Source: Trissonchulus latispiculum (Eukaryota > Nematoda > Enoplea > Enoplida > Ironidae). Taken from it: 64,000 bases of DNA. Positions 9,174 through 19,382 of the stretch are shown here, piece after piece; position 1 is the first letter of the stretch; each line of letters starts with the position of its first letter. The DNA is taken from NCBI GenBank assembly GCA_030248195.1, contig JASAND010006862.1, forward strand, positions 57,314 through 121,313. Reading direction: 5' to 3'. Both the position numbers and the translations under genes were made by a program. The notes beneath the pieces were generated by a model that saw only the letters and a list, made by a program, of their open reading frames with translations, was not told the origin of the DNA and did not search any database.

Positions 9174-9555
9174 TTAGTTCGCTTTTCGTAAGGTAGATAG
9201 GTCCGAGGTAAGCGCTTTCTATCTTTTTATTGACGTCAAGACAAAGCTGAAAATTGTATACCTCTGAAATGAAGGGACAGTGCTTAGCTGTGGCGGTTCC
9301 ACAACTTCCTACAGAGCATTCATAGTAGAGGTCAAGAATTGCGTTAAACAGGGTTGGTGAGTAATAAACGTATTGCCCTTGTTTGGAGATCCGTATTCTT
9401 CCGTGTGTTTGGTAGTCTGTGTGTAGCCGCTCCTCACAACTTCCGGTCCAAAGCCAAATATTTAAAGAAACACTAATTATAAAGGCTACAGTGAGTATGA
9501 CAGCAAAACCACAATGGAGAATGTCTTTCGTTGGGCTCATTTTGGTCTCAGTCAT
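9154..9555 (-). CDS. Type II membrane protein with Cys-rich ectodomain, 133 aa
   Basis: One hydrophobic span (about residues 17-36, GFAVILTVAFIISVSLNIWLW) follows a short cytoplasmic tail. The ectodomain has paired cysteines and ends in C-L-D-x-N-K-K..Y-L-G-P-I-Y-L-T-K-S-E-L-N-D-L-Y. Element B has a clear relative at 20053-20502 in the same position before the ATPase, and a looser one at 27387-27725. The first ATG of the frame is at 9555. It is first in the leftward late block. Virion-envelope or entry roles are possible but not shown. Confidence 0.68.
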   Translation of the reverse strand: MTETKMSPTKDILHCGFAVILTVAFIISVSLNIWLWTGSCEERLHTDYQTHGRIRISKQGQYVYYSPTLFNAILDLYYECSVGSCGTATAKHCPFISEVYNFQLCLDVNKKIESAYLGPIYLTKSELNDLYSL

Positions 9556-9630
9556 TTCAATGTTGTTTGTCAATTGGTACGTATCAATTTCTGGTTTCTA
9601 TGAGGTCGTTTTATTCTTGTACTTTAATTA

Positions 9631-9641
9631 ATTTTATACTA
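9631..9641 (-). promoter_or_regulatory. TATA box for the leftward late block of element A
   Basis: On the minus strand AGTATAAAATT lies about 80 bases before the ATG at 9555, at the head of the whole late gene block. Confidence 0.5.
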
Positions 9642-9654
9642 AACTTTCAGTATT

Positions 9655-10097
9655 CCATTGGGACCCTTTTCCAGAACATTTACCATGCTTGCCATCTGCC
9701 GCCCCCAGGGACCATCTCACAAAATTATTTGCACGCTTACCATCTGTCATCCCCAGGGACCGAAAACCAACACAATATAATTATCCCCCAGGGACCGTTT
9801 CATAAACTTTTTTGTACGCTTGCCATCTGTCGTCCCTTGGGACCCAAAACTGAAGCCCGATAATTGTTCCCTTGGGACCCTTTTGCGGAATTTTTTCTGC
9901 GCTTGCCAGATGTTCTCCCTTGGGACTTTTCATAATTTTAAACCCCGCTTACCATCTGTCGTCCCTTGGGACACCTGTCAGTTTTGATTGATGACCCACC
10001 CTGTCGGCGCCTTTGATCTTTGCCGCACCTGTCAAATTTGATTGATGACCTGTCACTTTGTCGCTGTCGACACCTTTGATCTTTGTCCCTTGGGAAT
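9655..10097. repeat. Cluster of CATCTGTCGTCCCTTGGGAC-type repeats
   Basis: About eight copies of a 20-26 base motif, GCTTRCCATCTGTCGTCCCTTGGGAC or its shorter core CCCTTGGGAC, lie here (for example 9687-9712, 9734-9760, 9818-9843, 9901-9926, 9947-9972, cores at 9782, 9865 and 10084). The same motif occurs twice in each terminal inverted repeat. No gene is seen in this divergent region. The repeats are candidate binding sites for a replication or transcription factor. Confidence 0.75.
9972..10086. repeat. Two-copy direct repeat of about 58 bases
   Basis: ACCTGTCA..TTTGATTGATGACC followed by TGTCG..ACCTTTGATCTTTG-like sequence occurs twice in a row, immediately upstream of the polymerase TATA box. 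Confidence 0.7.
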
Positions 10098-10108
10098 TAA
10101 CGAAAACC

Positions 10109-10146
10109 TATATAAGGGCGCAAAAATCGGGTACCCCGTCAGTTGG
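10109..10146 (+). promoter_or_regulatory. TATA + initiator core promoter of the polymerase gene
   Basis: TATATAAG begins at 10109 and an initiator-like TCAGTT lies at 10139-10144. The initiator A (10141) is about 32 bases downstream of the TATA start, which is canonical spacing for animal RNA polymerase II promoters. Confidence 0.7.
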
Positions 10147-10456
10147 ACTCTGTCAGTCGTCGTGAGCGGTCGGTTCTCTCTCTCTCTCTCTCTCTCTCTC
10201 TGCGATATTGCGATCTTGAAATAGATACATATAAAAGTTTCGAAATATATACATATAAACGATAAGGTTAATATAAACGGTGACGATAAAGTACATATAA
10301 ACAGCAAAGTTAATAAAAGCTCTAAATCAATAAAAGCGACAAGTTTCAATTACCACATAAACACAGAAGGACATATAAACGTTAAATAAGAGTGACTAAG
10401 TACATATAAAGGGTAATTACATAAAACGACTTATAAATATTCTTTTAATTTTGATT
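10147..10456 (+). other. Leader of the polymerase gene with (TC)n and ACATATAAA repeats
   Basis: No gene is present. A pure TC tract (about 10175-10201) is followed by about six copies of A-rich ACATATAAA(C/A)G-like segments (10227-10440) and one AATCAATAAAAGCG motif (10326-10339) like those between the late genes. Confidence 0.6.
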
Positions 10457-13400
10457 ATGTCTTCGATTGCTCAGTTGAACGCTGCCATTGAAACGGGAGT
10501 TTGGAAGGGAAATCCCGAAATTACTCAGGCCCTTCGGGCCCAAGCCATCTCCCTCACAAAAACGAAGTGGGACGGCAACACCGCAATAGGGAACGATGAA
10601 TTCTGGACCTACGCCCAATCTTTACCCCAAACCACCACTCCAACTGATAGCACATCCCATACCTGCCCCTCCTGCAATGAGTCTTTCCCCACATTGGCCG
10701 GGCTACATAAGCACAAGGCTATCCATTCCTCTATTCCCATTTACCATTGTCCACATTGTGAAAAGACGTTTACCCGAAAAAATAACATGGGAAGACATAT
10801 TACAAAGTTCCATCCGAATGGGTGCCCTTCCTATGAATGCAGAAAGTGTGGGTTCAAATATAAAACTTATAAAGGGTATCAAGGCCATCTTAGAACACAT
10901 CGAGAAGCCCCAAAAGTCCCAGACCCTAGAACTCTTAGACAGACCTACTTTTCAAATCTCCCTACTGAAGATGCCTCAAAACTGACCAGAAGCATTGTGA
11001 AGGATCTTCCCGAAGACCTTGCACAAATTTACAGGGAGAATTGGAGTCGGATTAGGACTCCATATTTTATTTCATCTGGTATTCAAAATAGGTATAACTT
11101 TCGGCTGGAGGACCCGTCCAAATTGAAGGACCTGGTCAAAATTATCTTCAAACTTCAAAGGTGGCAATTTAAATTTAACCTTTCTTTCGGGTTCGTTCCT
11201 AGGAATATAGAAGATGGTGAACTTAGGTATTATTACCCCTCCGGAAATAGCTGCTATTTCGATGAGCCCATACACATTTCAAATGAAGGTGATCTGGGAA
11301 AACTTTTTTACGAGTTGGATAGAGGGGACATCCTGGAATGGGTTAGGCAGCAGCGACCCAATACAAAGTGGACAGTCCTCAGGATTACTAATGTTTGCTT
11401 TTACATTAATAAACTTATCTCCTATGCCGTGGGTGAGGCTAGGTATCTACCCGATTACGTGAAAAATAACCGAGGCATCAATGCTCTTATAAAGAATGAA
11501 AATTCAGGGAGACCCTACCAAGACGAGAAGTGCTTGTTTAGGTGTTTAGGGCGTCGGGATCAAAGCTTCATGCGTTGGAGGAAAAGACTAATGAGGTAAT
11601 TGATCAATGGGTTCAACCTAGGAAAGAGTTTAATGGAGTGACTTTAGAAGATTTGGATGAGATTGAGGAAACATTTGATGTCGCTATCACAGTTTATGAG
11701 TTAGGGCCTAGAGCTGAGGAAGCTGATGAGGAGCCTGAAGATCTCAATGAACTATTAATTAGAAACCACGAAAGAGATCAGGAAATTACAGACATTGCAG
11801 CAAAGTTAGTTCGACTTCCTCTGGGTAAACATTCTAGGAAAATGGCCCTAAACATTTACGAAAACCACTTCTCCTTCATTAAAAATGTAAACAAATTCAC
11901 CCAAAGTTGGAAATACTGAAACTGTGACAAACTATTCCACCATCATGGTAAATTTATGAAACATTCGAAAAGCTGTGAGAAAGGTATAAAACAAATCTTC
12001 CCTGGTGGAGGAGTCGGGCCAACGAAAACAATCTTACAGAAAATTAGTGAGCTAGGAATTCCGGTGCCAGAATGGTACTACCCCTTTAGAATCTCCTACG
12101 ATTTCGAATGTATGTTCAAGGAAACAGATAAAAAAGTGGGCCTAAACTTATTTACGAAAAGGAACTCATTCCCGCCTCTGTTTCCATTGCATCCAATGTC
12201 CCTGGTTGCGAAACTCCAAAATGTATAATAACCACTGGGGATTCCTACGATTTAGTGGTCCGAATGAAGGACTATATGGAAGAGATAGCCGATAAGGCCT
12301 ACGAACTTCTTAGGGAAATCTACGAGCCCACCCTTTCCGGTCTAGCAGAGCATGAAAAATTTCTAGCCGACTTCGAGGAATGGTTAAAGGAAGTACCAAC
12401 TCTAGGATTTAACTCGGGAAAATTTTATATGAACCTTATTAAGTCTTGTTTAATCAAAAATTTACTCCTAAATGGGCAAGACATAAATTATACAGTTAAA
12501 AAGAATAACAACTACATGGCCCTCTCTACCCCGAAATTGTACTTTCTTGATATTTACTAATTACCTTGCCGCAGGTACTTCCTTCAGGCTACCGAAAAGA
12601 TGGTAGAATTTTGGAAAACTATGGGAATTGACATGTTTAAAAGTGGGGCAATTTCTCTACCTGGCCTGGCTTACAAACACATGATGAATAAAATACCTAA
12701 ACGTACGATCGTTCCCCTGGTTAATAAGTTTACTAAACATTGGCACAAATTAATTAAAGATAATATAGTTGGTGGGCCTAGCTTGGTATTCCATAGATAT
12801 CATGAAGCCGGGATCACTGAAATTACAAATGGGTTCAAAGTTGCTCAAATTATTGCAAAGTTGCCCTATATCTCTGGTGTACAATGCAGGAAATGCCCAC
12901 TGGTCTGTACGCCGAATGGAAACCCACTGAAGATGGGAAATTCAAGAGATGGTTACAAAAGGGCAGAAAAGAAGCAATGTGGCTGGAATATATGGCAAAG
13001 TCAATGGGGGTTCAAGTTGAGCATGCCTACAATGGGGGACAAAAAAGAATAGGAAAATCTAAAGTGGATGGGTGGGTCTCCGACAAGAATCTAGTCCTAC
13101 AATTTCATGGGTGCTATTTCCACGGGCACGGCTGCCAATTGGATAGGAATAAGGACCTAGAAGATAGAACTAAAAGAAGGGAAAGAACAGAAAGAGTCTC
13201 CTAGTCAATTAAGGATGGCGGTTTCGATTTACTTGAAAAGTGGGAATGCGAGTTTGATAAAGACCTAAGAGATTCCCCGTATATGGAAGAGTTTATGGAG
13301 GAACACTTCAATCTCCCTAAAAAAAGATCGGTCCTTACTTTTGCACAGTTAGTCACCCAAATTCAAGCCAATAGACTCTTCGGATTAGTTGAGGTAGATA

Positions 13401-14443
13401 TTGAGGTTCCTGAAGATAAGAAGGAACATTTTGCTGAGATGACCCCTATATTTAAAAATGTAGAAATTACTAAGGAAGACATTGGGGATCATATGAAATC
13501 TTTTTGCTAATTGAAATCTTATGAATCAACCGAGAAGGGGACTAATTGGGAGTTACTTTGGAAAGAAAATTCTTTTGGCTACTCCTCTAATTAGGTGGTA
13601 TCTGAAACATGGGTTAAAAATTACTAAAATTTACCAGGCAATAGAATTCCAACCTAAAACCTGTTTCAAAGAATTGGGAGATGAGGTCTCAAAGGGGAAA
13701 TGTTCAAACTTCTAGGAAATTCTTACTATGGTCGGACAATTACAAACTTAGAAAAGCACCAAGATGTAAAATATTGTCAAAGGTCAGGGGCTAGTAGAGA
13801 AGTAAATGGGTGGAGGTTTAGAAGACTAGATGATCTGGGAAATGGGGTATACGAAGTTCAATCAGCAAAGTCCAAAATTGTCTACCGACTTCCAGAATTG
13901 GTGGGGTTCTTCGTTTACCAATACGCTAAGCTTAGGATGCTACAATTCTACTACGACTGCCTTAAACCAAATTTGTGGCCGGAAGCTTTCCAATTGTGTC
14001 AAATGGACACCGACTCCCTCTATTTCGCCTGCTCTTCCAAAAACTTAAGTGATTGAGTCCCTATTAGAAATGAAAAACAATGGCAAAAGGCCCTTAAAGA
14101 TTTCTTTGTCCTAGACCCTTCCCAAAAACGAATACCCGCTTTGTTCAAAGAGGAATGGACCGGAGATGGTATAATAGCCCTTTGTAGTAAAACTTACCTA
14201 GCTTGGGGAAAGACGAACAAAGTCTCCCATAAAGGAGTGAGCAAGGCCCTAAATGAGTACACCCCCAAAGATTTTAAAGAGGTTTTAGAAACAGGAAATA
14301 CAAAGTCAGGGGAAAATCGGGGATTCCTACATCCAGAAAACAAAACAGTCCAGTATCATCAAACTAAGGACGCCCTAGGCTATGTTTACCCTAAAAGGAA
14401 AGTGCTAGCAGATGGGGTGAGTACTGCCCCCTTAGATATATAG
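10457..14443 (+). pseudogene. Protein-primed DNA polymerase B with N-terminal zinc fingers, heavily broken
   Basis: The first ATG is at 10457. Three C2H2 fingers come first (C-P-S-C-N.., C-P-H-C-E.., C-R-K-C-G.., roughly 10660-10905), then the conserved Polinton N-terminal region (R-Y-N-F-R-L, S-F-G-F-V-P-R-N). Next are a D-E-K-C-L-F-R-C-L segment (about 11525), the exonuclease I motif Y-D-F-E-C (about 12100), N-I-V-G-G-P-S..F-H-R-Y, palm motif B K-L-L-G-N-S-Y-Y-G (13703), and motif C M-D-T-D-S-L-Y (about 14005). The frame shifts several times (near 11590, 12160, 12880, 13510, 13690). In-frame stops occur at about 11919, 12560, 13204 and 14056. The tail ends 39 bases before the right inverted repeat. 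This is the most decayed gene of element A. Confidence 0.95.
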
Positions 14444-14481
14444 CTTACATATGTCTAGTATTGGTTGTTGTGCTTGTTTAT

Positions 14482-14972
14482 CCCAACAGTCCTCCTTAGG
14501 AATAATGTATATAGTTGTATATAAATGTTGTGTGTAGAAAACAAAAAAAAGAATACAAAATAAAAATACAAAAACATTAGACTAGGACCGGGCTTAGTTT
14601 GTACATATTATAGATACGTAGGCAGCTTAGATAGGTAAGTAGTGTATATATATAGGTAGGTAGATAGTCCTTAAATAGGCCGACGCCGGGTCCCAAGCCC
14701 CGGGGGAAGAACGCAGAGGGACGGAAAGGAAAGCAGTGATAAACCTATACGACTCGTTTTGAAATACTTACCTTCTAACCGATTGATGGAAAAGAAAAAG
14801 ATGGAATCCCTAGAGACAACAGACGGTATTGGAAAGAAAAATTTCAAACACAAACCCCAGGGGAGAAAAGATGGGATTAACAAAACTTTCAAACACAGAT
14901 CTCAAGGGACTTTAAACTTTCAAGGTCATTGACTCCCGGAGTCAGGGTCGAAATGGCCCTCCTATACTACTG
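14482..14972. repeat. Right terminal inverted repeat of element A
   Basis: Inverted copy of 57-595, ending ..CTATACTACT. An AATAAA near 14559 lies about 115 bases past the polymerase stop, so this repeat probably also supplies the polyadenylation signal of the polymerase transcript. Confidence 0.9.
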
Positions 14973-14978
14973 ACACCA
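14973..14978. repeat. Target site duplication, right copy (GACACC)
   Basis: Identical to 51-56, flanking element A. Confidence 0.93.
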
Positions 14979-15873
14979 AGTGGTTCCAGCCCGTCTGCAT
15001 GATTAAATTTCTTTCAGCCAATGAAGGCTATTGGTCGACCCCACTGTGAGCCCAATTAAGTTTTTTATTTTGACCCCTATGTCACCGGTTTTCGCGTTTT
15101 TGAATTTGTCACAAACTCTGTGATCATATCTCACTATTCGTTCATTTTGACGCTTTGTCTCTATTATAATGTTTTATCTACGCAACAAGCGTTTTCGAAT
15201 AATACCCATATTGGGGGGATCCCCGTTACTTTCAATTTTGGCCATTTGCAGCATCACCGTATTATGTAATTGCAAGTTACGTCACATTTAGCTAGTCAGG
15301 AATTCAAATTTTCGCACACCCGGTCCTGACTTTTCTGGAAAGTGTCAGACACTCCAGCTCGAAAAAAGCGGAAACCTCTACAGCTGACCGTTTTGGCTAT
15401 TTTGGACCATTTTCGGCTCCAGAACTCAAAAGAAGAAACATTAGAACTATTATTACTATTACTATTACTATTGCTATCACTATTATTACTCGTTATGGTA
15501 GACTATGGGTCTCTTGCGCAATTCCCCCCCAGCCCTAACTTTTAATTTTTTTTACCAATAACTTTGAAATTTTGTATGGGTGCATACTAGAGGCTGATGA
15601 ATTCAAAAATTCAAAAATTTTAAAATTTTAAAAAAATTTAAAAAAATTTTAAATTTTATTTTGGTAAGGGGGACCAAGGGGAACCGAAAAATGTTTTGAA
15701 AAAATTTTGCTGAAAACGTGCATACAGGGGTTTTCAGGGGCGCTGAGCACGAATCCGAAATCCGTTTTTCGATAAAGCTTTTTGTTAGCTCAGGAGAAGC
15801 TTACATCTTAAGCTTATAACTTTAGCTTATTTTAAGCTAGCGAAAAGCTGAATCGAAAAACAGTTTTCAGATT
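14979..15873. other. Host spacer between the two Polintons
   Basis: No gene seen. It has AT-rich stretches (ATTACT repeats at 15448-15490, A/T runs at 15600-15660). An imperfect inverted repeat (about 15761-15863, arms GTTTTTCGAT..AAGCTTTT and GCGAAAAGCTGAATCGAAAAAC) ends 10 bases before element B and may be a small foldback element. Confidence 0.5.
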
Positions 15874-16465
15874 AGTAGTATAGGAGAGATGAAATGGACA
15901 TGGTTTGTACAGGTGTATCTTTGGATTCACTTTGGGTCATTAATCATACAGGTAAGGTCATTAATCATGGAGGCAGATGTTCTCAAGGTCATTGTTGGCC
16001 AATTTTCCCTTTAGCTTAGCTTAGTTTTCTAACATTGTATTAAAATTTGTAACAGTGTTATTGGACTGTATTGTCTAGGTATGTAACTTTACCTATGTAT
16101 ATGTCTACATATTTAACTTTAAGTTTGCTAGACTATAGTTAGTTTACCTGCCTAATTAGTGTTTATTAATTAACTGCCTAAATAAGTAATATGAAGTAAC
16201 ATTTTCAAACTTTTTTCAAACTTTTTTATTTACCTGTAACCTGACTGTTTGCCAATAGATTCTTAATTATCTATCTCAGCATCGTATAGACCAAAAATAT
16301 TATTGCAAAATTTTCTTCCCTTATCAACTAAAATTTTCCACTTCTTGTCTCCTATTGAATTTCTTCATCTGGACCTTTGTATTAACCTTGAAACGGAAGA
16401 CATGTAACAAACACTTAAAGAAGACAAGATTGTTACGTACTTCAGAATATACTGATGTTAAATTT

Positions 16466-17040
16466 TATTTAGCTGCCTTCTAGTGTTAGCACATCTTTAG
16501 CATACAGAGGTATCAAACCTGTCAAAAGTCTTTCTCCCTGCTTGCTTAAAATTTCCTCCCCCTGCTAGTTGTCTTCTAGTGTTAGCATATCTTTAGCATA
16601 CTGAGGACTCAAACCTGTCAAAAGTCTTTCTCTCCCTGCTTGCTTAAAATTTTTTACCTATTAGCTGCCTTCTAGTGTTATCATATCTTTAGCATACTGA
16701 GGACTCAAACCTGTCAAATTTTTCTCCTGCTTGCTTTAAAATTTTCTCCCTGCTAGCTGCCTTCTAGTGTTAGCATATCTTTAGCATACTGAGGACTCAA
16801 ACCTGTCGAAAGTCTTTCTCTCCCTGCTTGCTAGCAGCCTTCTAGTGTTATCATATCTTTAGCATACTGAGGACTCAAAGCTGTCAAATGTCTTACTCCC
16901 TGCTAGCTGCCTGCTAGTGCTATCATATCTTTAGCATACTGAGGACTCAAAGCTGTCAAGTCTTTCTCCCTATTAGCTGCCTTCTAGTGTTATCATATCT
17001 TTAGCATACTGAGGACTCAAACCTGTGTCTCCCCTGCTTG
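16466..17040. repeat. Tandem repeat in left inverted repeat, 7 copies
   Basis: Unit of about 65-100 bases with conserved core CTTCTAGTGTTAKCATATCTTTAGCATACTGAGGACTCAAACCTGTCAAA, separated by variable CTCCCTGCTTGCTTAAAATTTT stretches. Seven cores are countable. The mirrored array is at 29960-30620. Confidence 0.85.
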
Positions 17041-17089
17041 CTTAAAATTTTCTTCGCCTTAAGCTAGTCTTGATTGCACCTGTCTCAAT

Positions 17090-17700
17090 GAAATTAAAGA
17101 CGTAAACAAGGAAAGGGGTAGAAACATTGGTTGAAAATGAAAATTTTATGTCTCTAATTACGTAATATTGGCAACACTTATCACACTAATTTTGGTGTCA
17201 ACGTAAAGAGCATGTGTTGAACTAACTTCGGTCACCTGTTGGTAATTATTGGTTGACTAATTAGTTAGTAATAATTGGTTAAAGTTGACTATGAAAATTG
17301 GCTGAAAATGGGTGATTTTAATTTTATGTCTCCAATTACGTAAGATTGGGGAAACTTTATGTGATAAGTTTTATGTCAACGTAAAGAGCAAACTGTGAAC
17401 TAACTTCGGTCAACTAATTTTGTTTAGTAGTTAGCTAATTAGTTAGTAATAATTTATTAAAGTTAACTATGGCTGAAAATGGGTGATTATAATTTTATGT
17501 CTCCAATTACGTAAGATTGTTGACACATATTGGGTTAATTATGGTGCCTGTGTAATAAAGTAATAATGAACTAACTTCGGTCACCTGTTGATAATTATAG
17601 GTTAACTAATTAGTTAATAATAATTAAAGGTGACTATGAAAATTTGTGTGTAATGAATATGACAACAATTACGTGATAATTGGGAATAGGCTAAAGGTTA
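17090..17700. repeat. About 200-base imperfect direct repeats in left inverted repeat
   Basis: Three to four copies share TTTTATGTCTCCAATTACGTAA..GTCAACGTAAAGAGC..GAACTAACTTCGGTCACCTGTT..AACTAATTAGTTA. They contain the palindrome ATTACGTAAT and TAACTAATTAGTTA. Mirrored at about 29320-29900. Confidence 0.8.
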
Positions 17701-17917
17701 AAAGAAAAAGAGTATACAACTTTTGTTCAATAATTAACTCCTAACTATGAACTGAACAAGGCAATACAAAATTGATATATGTGTACAGCCTATTTTATGA
17801 AACCTAGCACAAGAATGCTGCAAAGTTTAGACATATGTTGCAAGTTTGGTAGGATTATTAACCTTACTGACATTTGAATCACCAGATTTGTTCACTTACT
17901 ATACATCATCAGCAACA

Positions 17918-18627
17918 ATGAATTCCGGTAAGATATTTAATTGTAGCATTTTTATCCGTTGTATTTTTAATGATTGCATTTTAGTAGTTGTATTTTTTAG
18001 TCATTCAAATTTTTGAATTCTTGTATATTACAATTTTAAACATTACATTTTACAGTTTGAACATTTCATAGTTTTTAGATTAGCATTATTTGTTGTGTGA
18101 AAATTATTACTTATGTTTCAGGTTCACCATCTGTGGAGAAGATCATTGATAATTTGGTTATTCTTTGTGATGAAATGGATCCCGCTCCAGTGGCAGACTA
18201 CATGGTTGAACATCGGCGCATAACCCCGGATTATCGAGATATCATCAAGTCCGAAACAAGATACGATGGAGTGTTTGATCTCCTACTGCGACTGAAGCGG
18301 AGCAAAGATATCGTGCCCCTGCTCCACGAGGCCTTGGTGAAGTCGAAGCAGTACAACTTGGCCAAACTATTCGAAGGAGGAACGAAGGAGAAAGGAGTCA
18401 CGTGGAAGATTTACACAAAGAGCAAATATTTGCTTAGAGAAAGCCAGGACACCTTCCCTACGGTACAAGCAGCGAGACTGGACGCAGCGATGGCCCTTGG
18501 ACCCTTGGGATGCGACAACCGTGCCGTCGTATTCATCGAGTGGATTGGAAATTCTATGGTGAAACAATGGAATGTGCCGGAATGGTTCGTATCCCCATGG
18601 AATCACCAGGACTGTAAAGAACACTAA
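17918..18627 (+). CDS. CARD-domain protein, spliced, 171 aa
   Basis: Two exons: 17918-17927 and 18122-18627, with a 194-base GT-AG intron (G|GTAAG, TTTCAG|G). The start was chosen because exon 1, donor and acceptor are conserved in the other inverted repeat, where they begin a different gene. Residues about 8-88 read as a CARD death fold: helix V-E-K-I-I-D-N-L-V-I-L-C-D, then D-P-A-P-V-A-D-Y-M-V-E, the typical I-T-P-D-Y-R-D-I-I-K-S-E-T-R, F-D-L-L-L-R-L, and L-L-H-E-A-L..Y-N-L-A-K-L-F. Known CARDs mediate homotypic assembly in apoptosis and innate immune signalling; a viral one could act as decoy or modulator (inference). Residues about 95-150 form a second small domain (W-K-I..F-P-T..A-A-R-L-D-A-A..V-V-F-I-E-W) similar to the protein at 605-850. 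First gene at the left end, promoter in the inverted repeat. Confidence 0.82.
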
Positions 18628-18659
18628 CAATTATTGACAATTACATAGCATTACTAATG

Positions 18660-18795
18660 TACAGTAAACCATTGACTATTACTATTATTATTATATTATG
18701 TACAGTAAACCATTGACTATTATTATTGCATAACACTGTAAGCCATTATTATTGAATAACAGTGTAGTATTGCATAATCACTGTAAACCATTGAC

Positions 18796-18866
<71 letters not shown>

Positions 18867-18900
18867 GGTATTACTACTGTCCAGTAAACCATTGAATAAC
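18660..18900. repeat. (ATT)n microsatellite and TAAACCATTGACTATTATT repeats
   Basis: The pure ATT tract covers about 18796-18865, flanked by several copies of a GTAAACCATTGACTATTATT-like unit. It lies between two convergent genes, as does the TAA tract at 27838-28030. Confidence 0.9.
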
Positions 18901-18989
18901 AGTATTGCATTGCATAACACTGTAAAATGTTGCATACAGTAAACGAAATGTTACGGATAACATTAGTTGCACTTTTGGTAGGTAGGCAG

Positions 18990-19376
18990 TTAGCCATGAA
19001 AACACGGATTTTTGAGCATTTCTGCTTCTAGCCTGTCTAGCATATTGTAGATAGGTTGAATACTTCTGCGATATCTTTTGTATTCACGTAGGTCCCTCAT
19101 CTTATCCCTGACTGCATCAATTTCGTAGATATGAGGTCTTGGTGGTAGTCCGCATTCACGTCTGATGAGATGTTCGTCGCCGTGACATAACGTACCATAG
19201 GCTTTACGAGACACCTCCTCAATGGCAGTACGTGGGTCAGGACATTGTGAGCTTGTCCAAGACTTACTGCCTATAGTCATGACTGCAACATAATGACCGG
19301 TAATCTCAATGCGAATAGGTGGACTTTGGCGCAGGGCCTTTTGTAACAGTTCGTTCAACAGGCTTCGGGCAGACAT
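18990..19376 (-). CDS. Unknown protein downstream of TBP, 128 aa
   Basis: I do not recognise it. The middle has two predicted strands and a helix (IRIEITGHYVAVMTIGSKSW..TAIEEVSRKAYGTL), a pattern loosely like the second half of a double-stranded-RNA-binding domain or the small domain in the CARD gene; neither is secure. The C-terminal third is a charged helix with many Arg/Lys/Asp/Glu. It starts 6 bases after the TBP stop, so the two are probably co-transcribed and may work together. Confidence 0.6.
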   Translation of the reverse strand: MSARSLLNELLQKALRQSPPIRIEITGHYVAVMTIGSKSWTSSQCPDPRTAIEEVSRKAYGTLCHGDEHLIRRECGLPPRPHIYEIDAVRDKMRDLREYKRYRRSIQPIYNMLDRLEAEMLKNPCFHG

Positions 19377-19382
19377 GATGCA

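Larger units (their letters stand above)
57..14972. mobile_element. Maverick/Polinton element A (14.9 kb, decayed)
   Basis: The element is bounded by inverted repeats starting AGTAGTATAG and by a perfect 6-bp target duplication. It carries the hallmark set: protein-primed family B polymerase, retroviral-type integrase with chromodomain, FtsK/A32-type ATPase, adenain-like protease, and major and minor capsid proteins. It also has accessory genes (NADAR, YqaJ nuclease, membrane proteins). Late genes read leftward and the polymerase reads rightward, so both terminal transcription units run outward into the inverted repeats. Five core genes (polymerase, integrase, ATPase, major and minor capsid) are interrupted, so this copy cannot be autonomous. 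The protease and most small genes are still open. Confidence 0.96.
15874..18127. repeat. Left terminal inverted repeat of element B (about 2.25 kb)
   Basis: Matches the reverse complement of 28858-31201 with small substitutions and indels. It contains a seven-copy tandem repeat, a second set of about 200-base repeats, and at its inner end a promoter region, a first coding exon (17918-17927), an intron, and the first bases of exon 2 (GTTCAC). Confidence 0.92.

Noticed and set aside
10053..10349. 98-codon minus-strand frame over the polymerase leader
   Set aside because: It is made of the TC microsatellite and A-rich repeats; low complexity, no homologue seen.
16466..17040. CRISPR-like array in the TIR
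   Set aside because: Variable-length tandem repeat without unique spacers, mirrored in the other TIR.
18749..18997. Poly-asparagine frame on the minus strand
   Set aside because: Translation of the ATT microsatellite.
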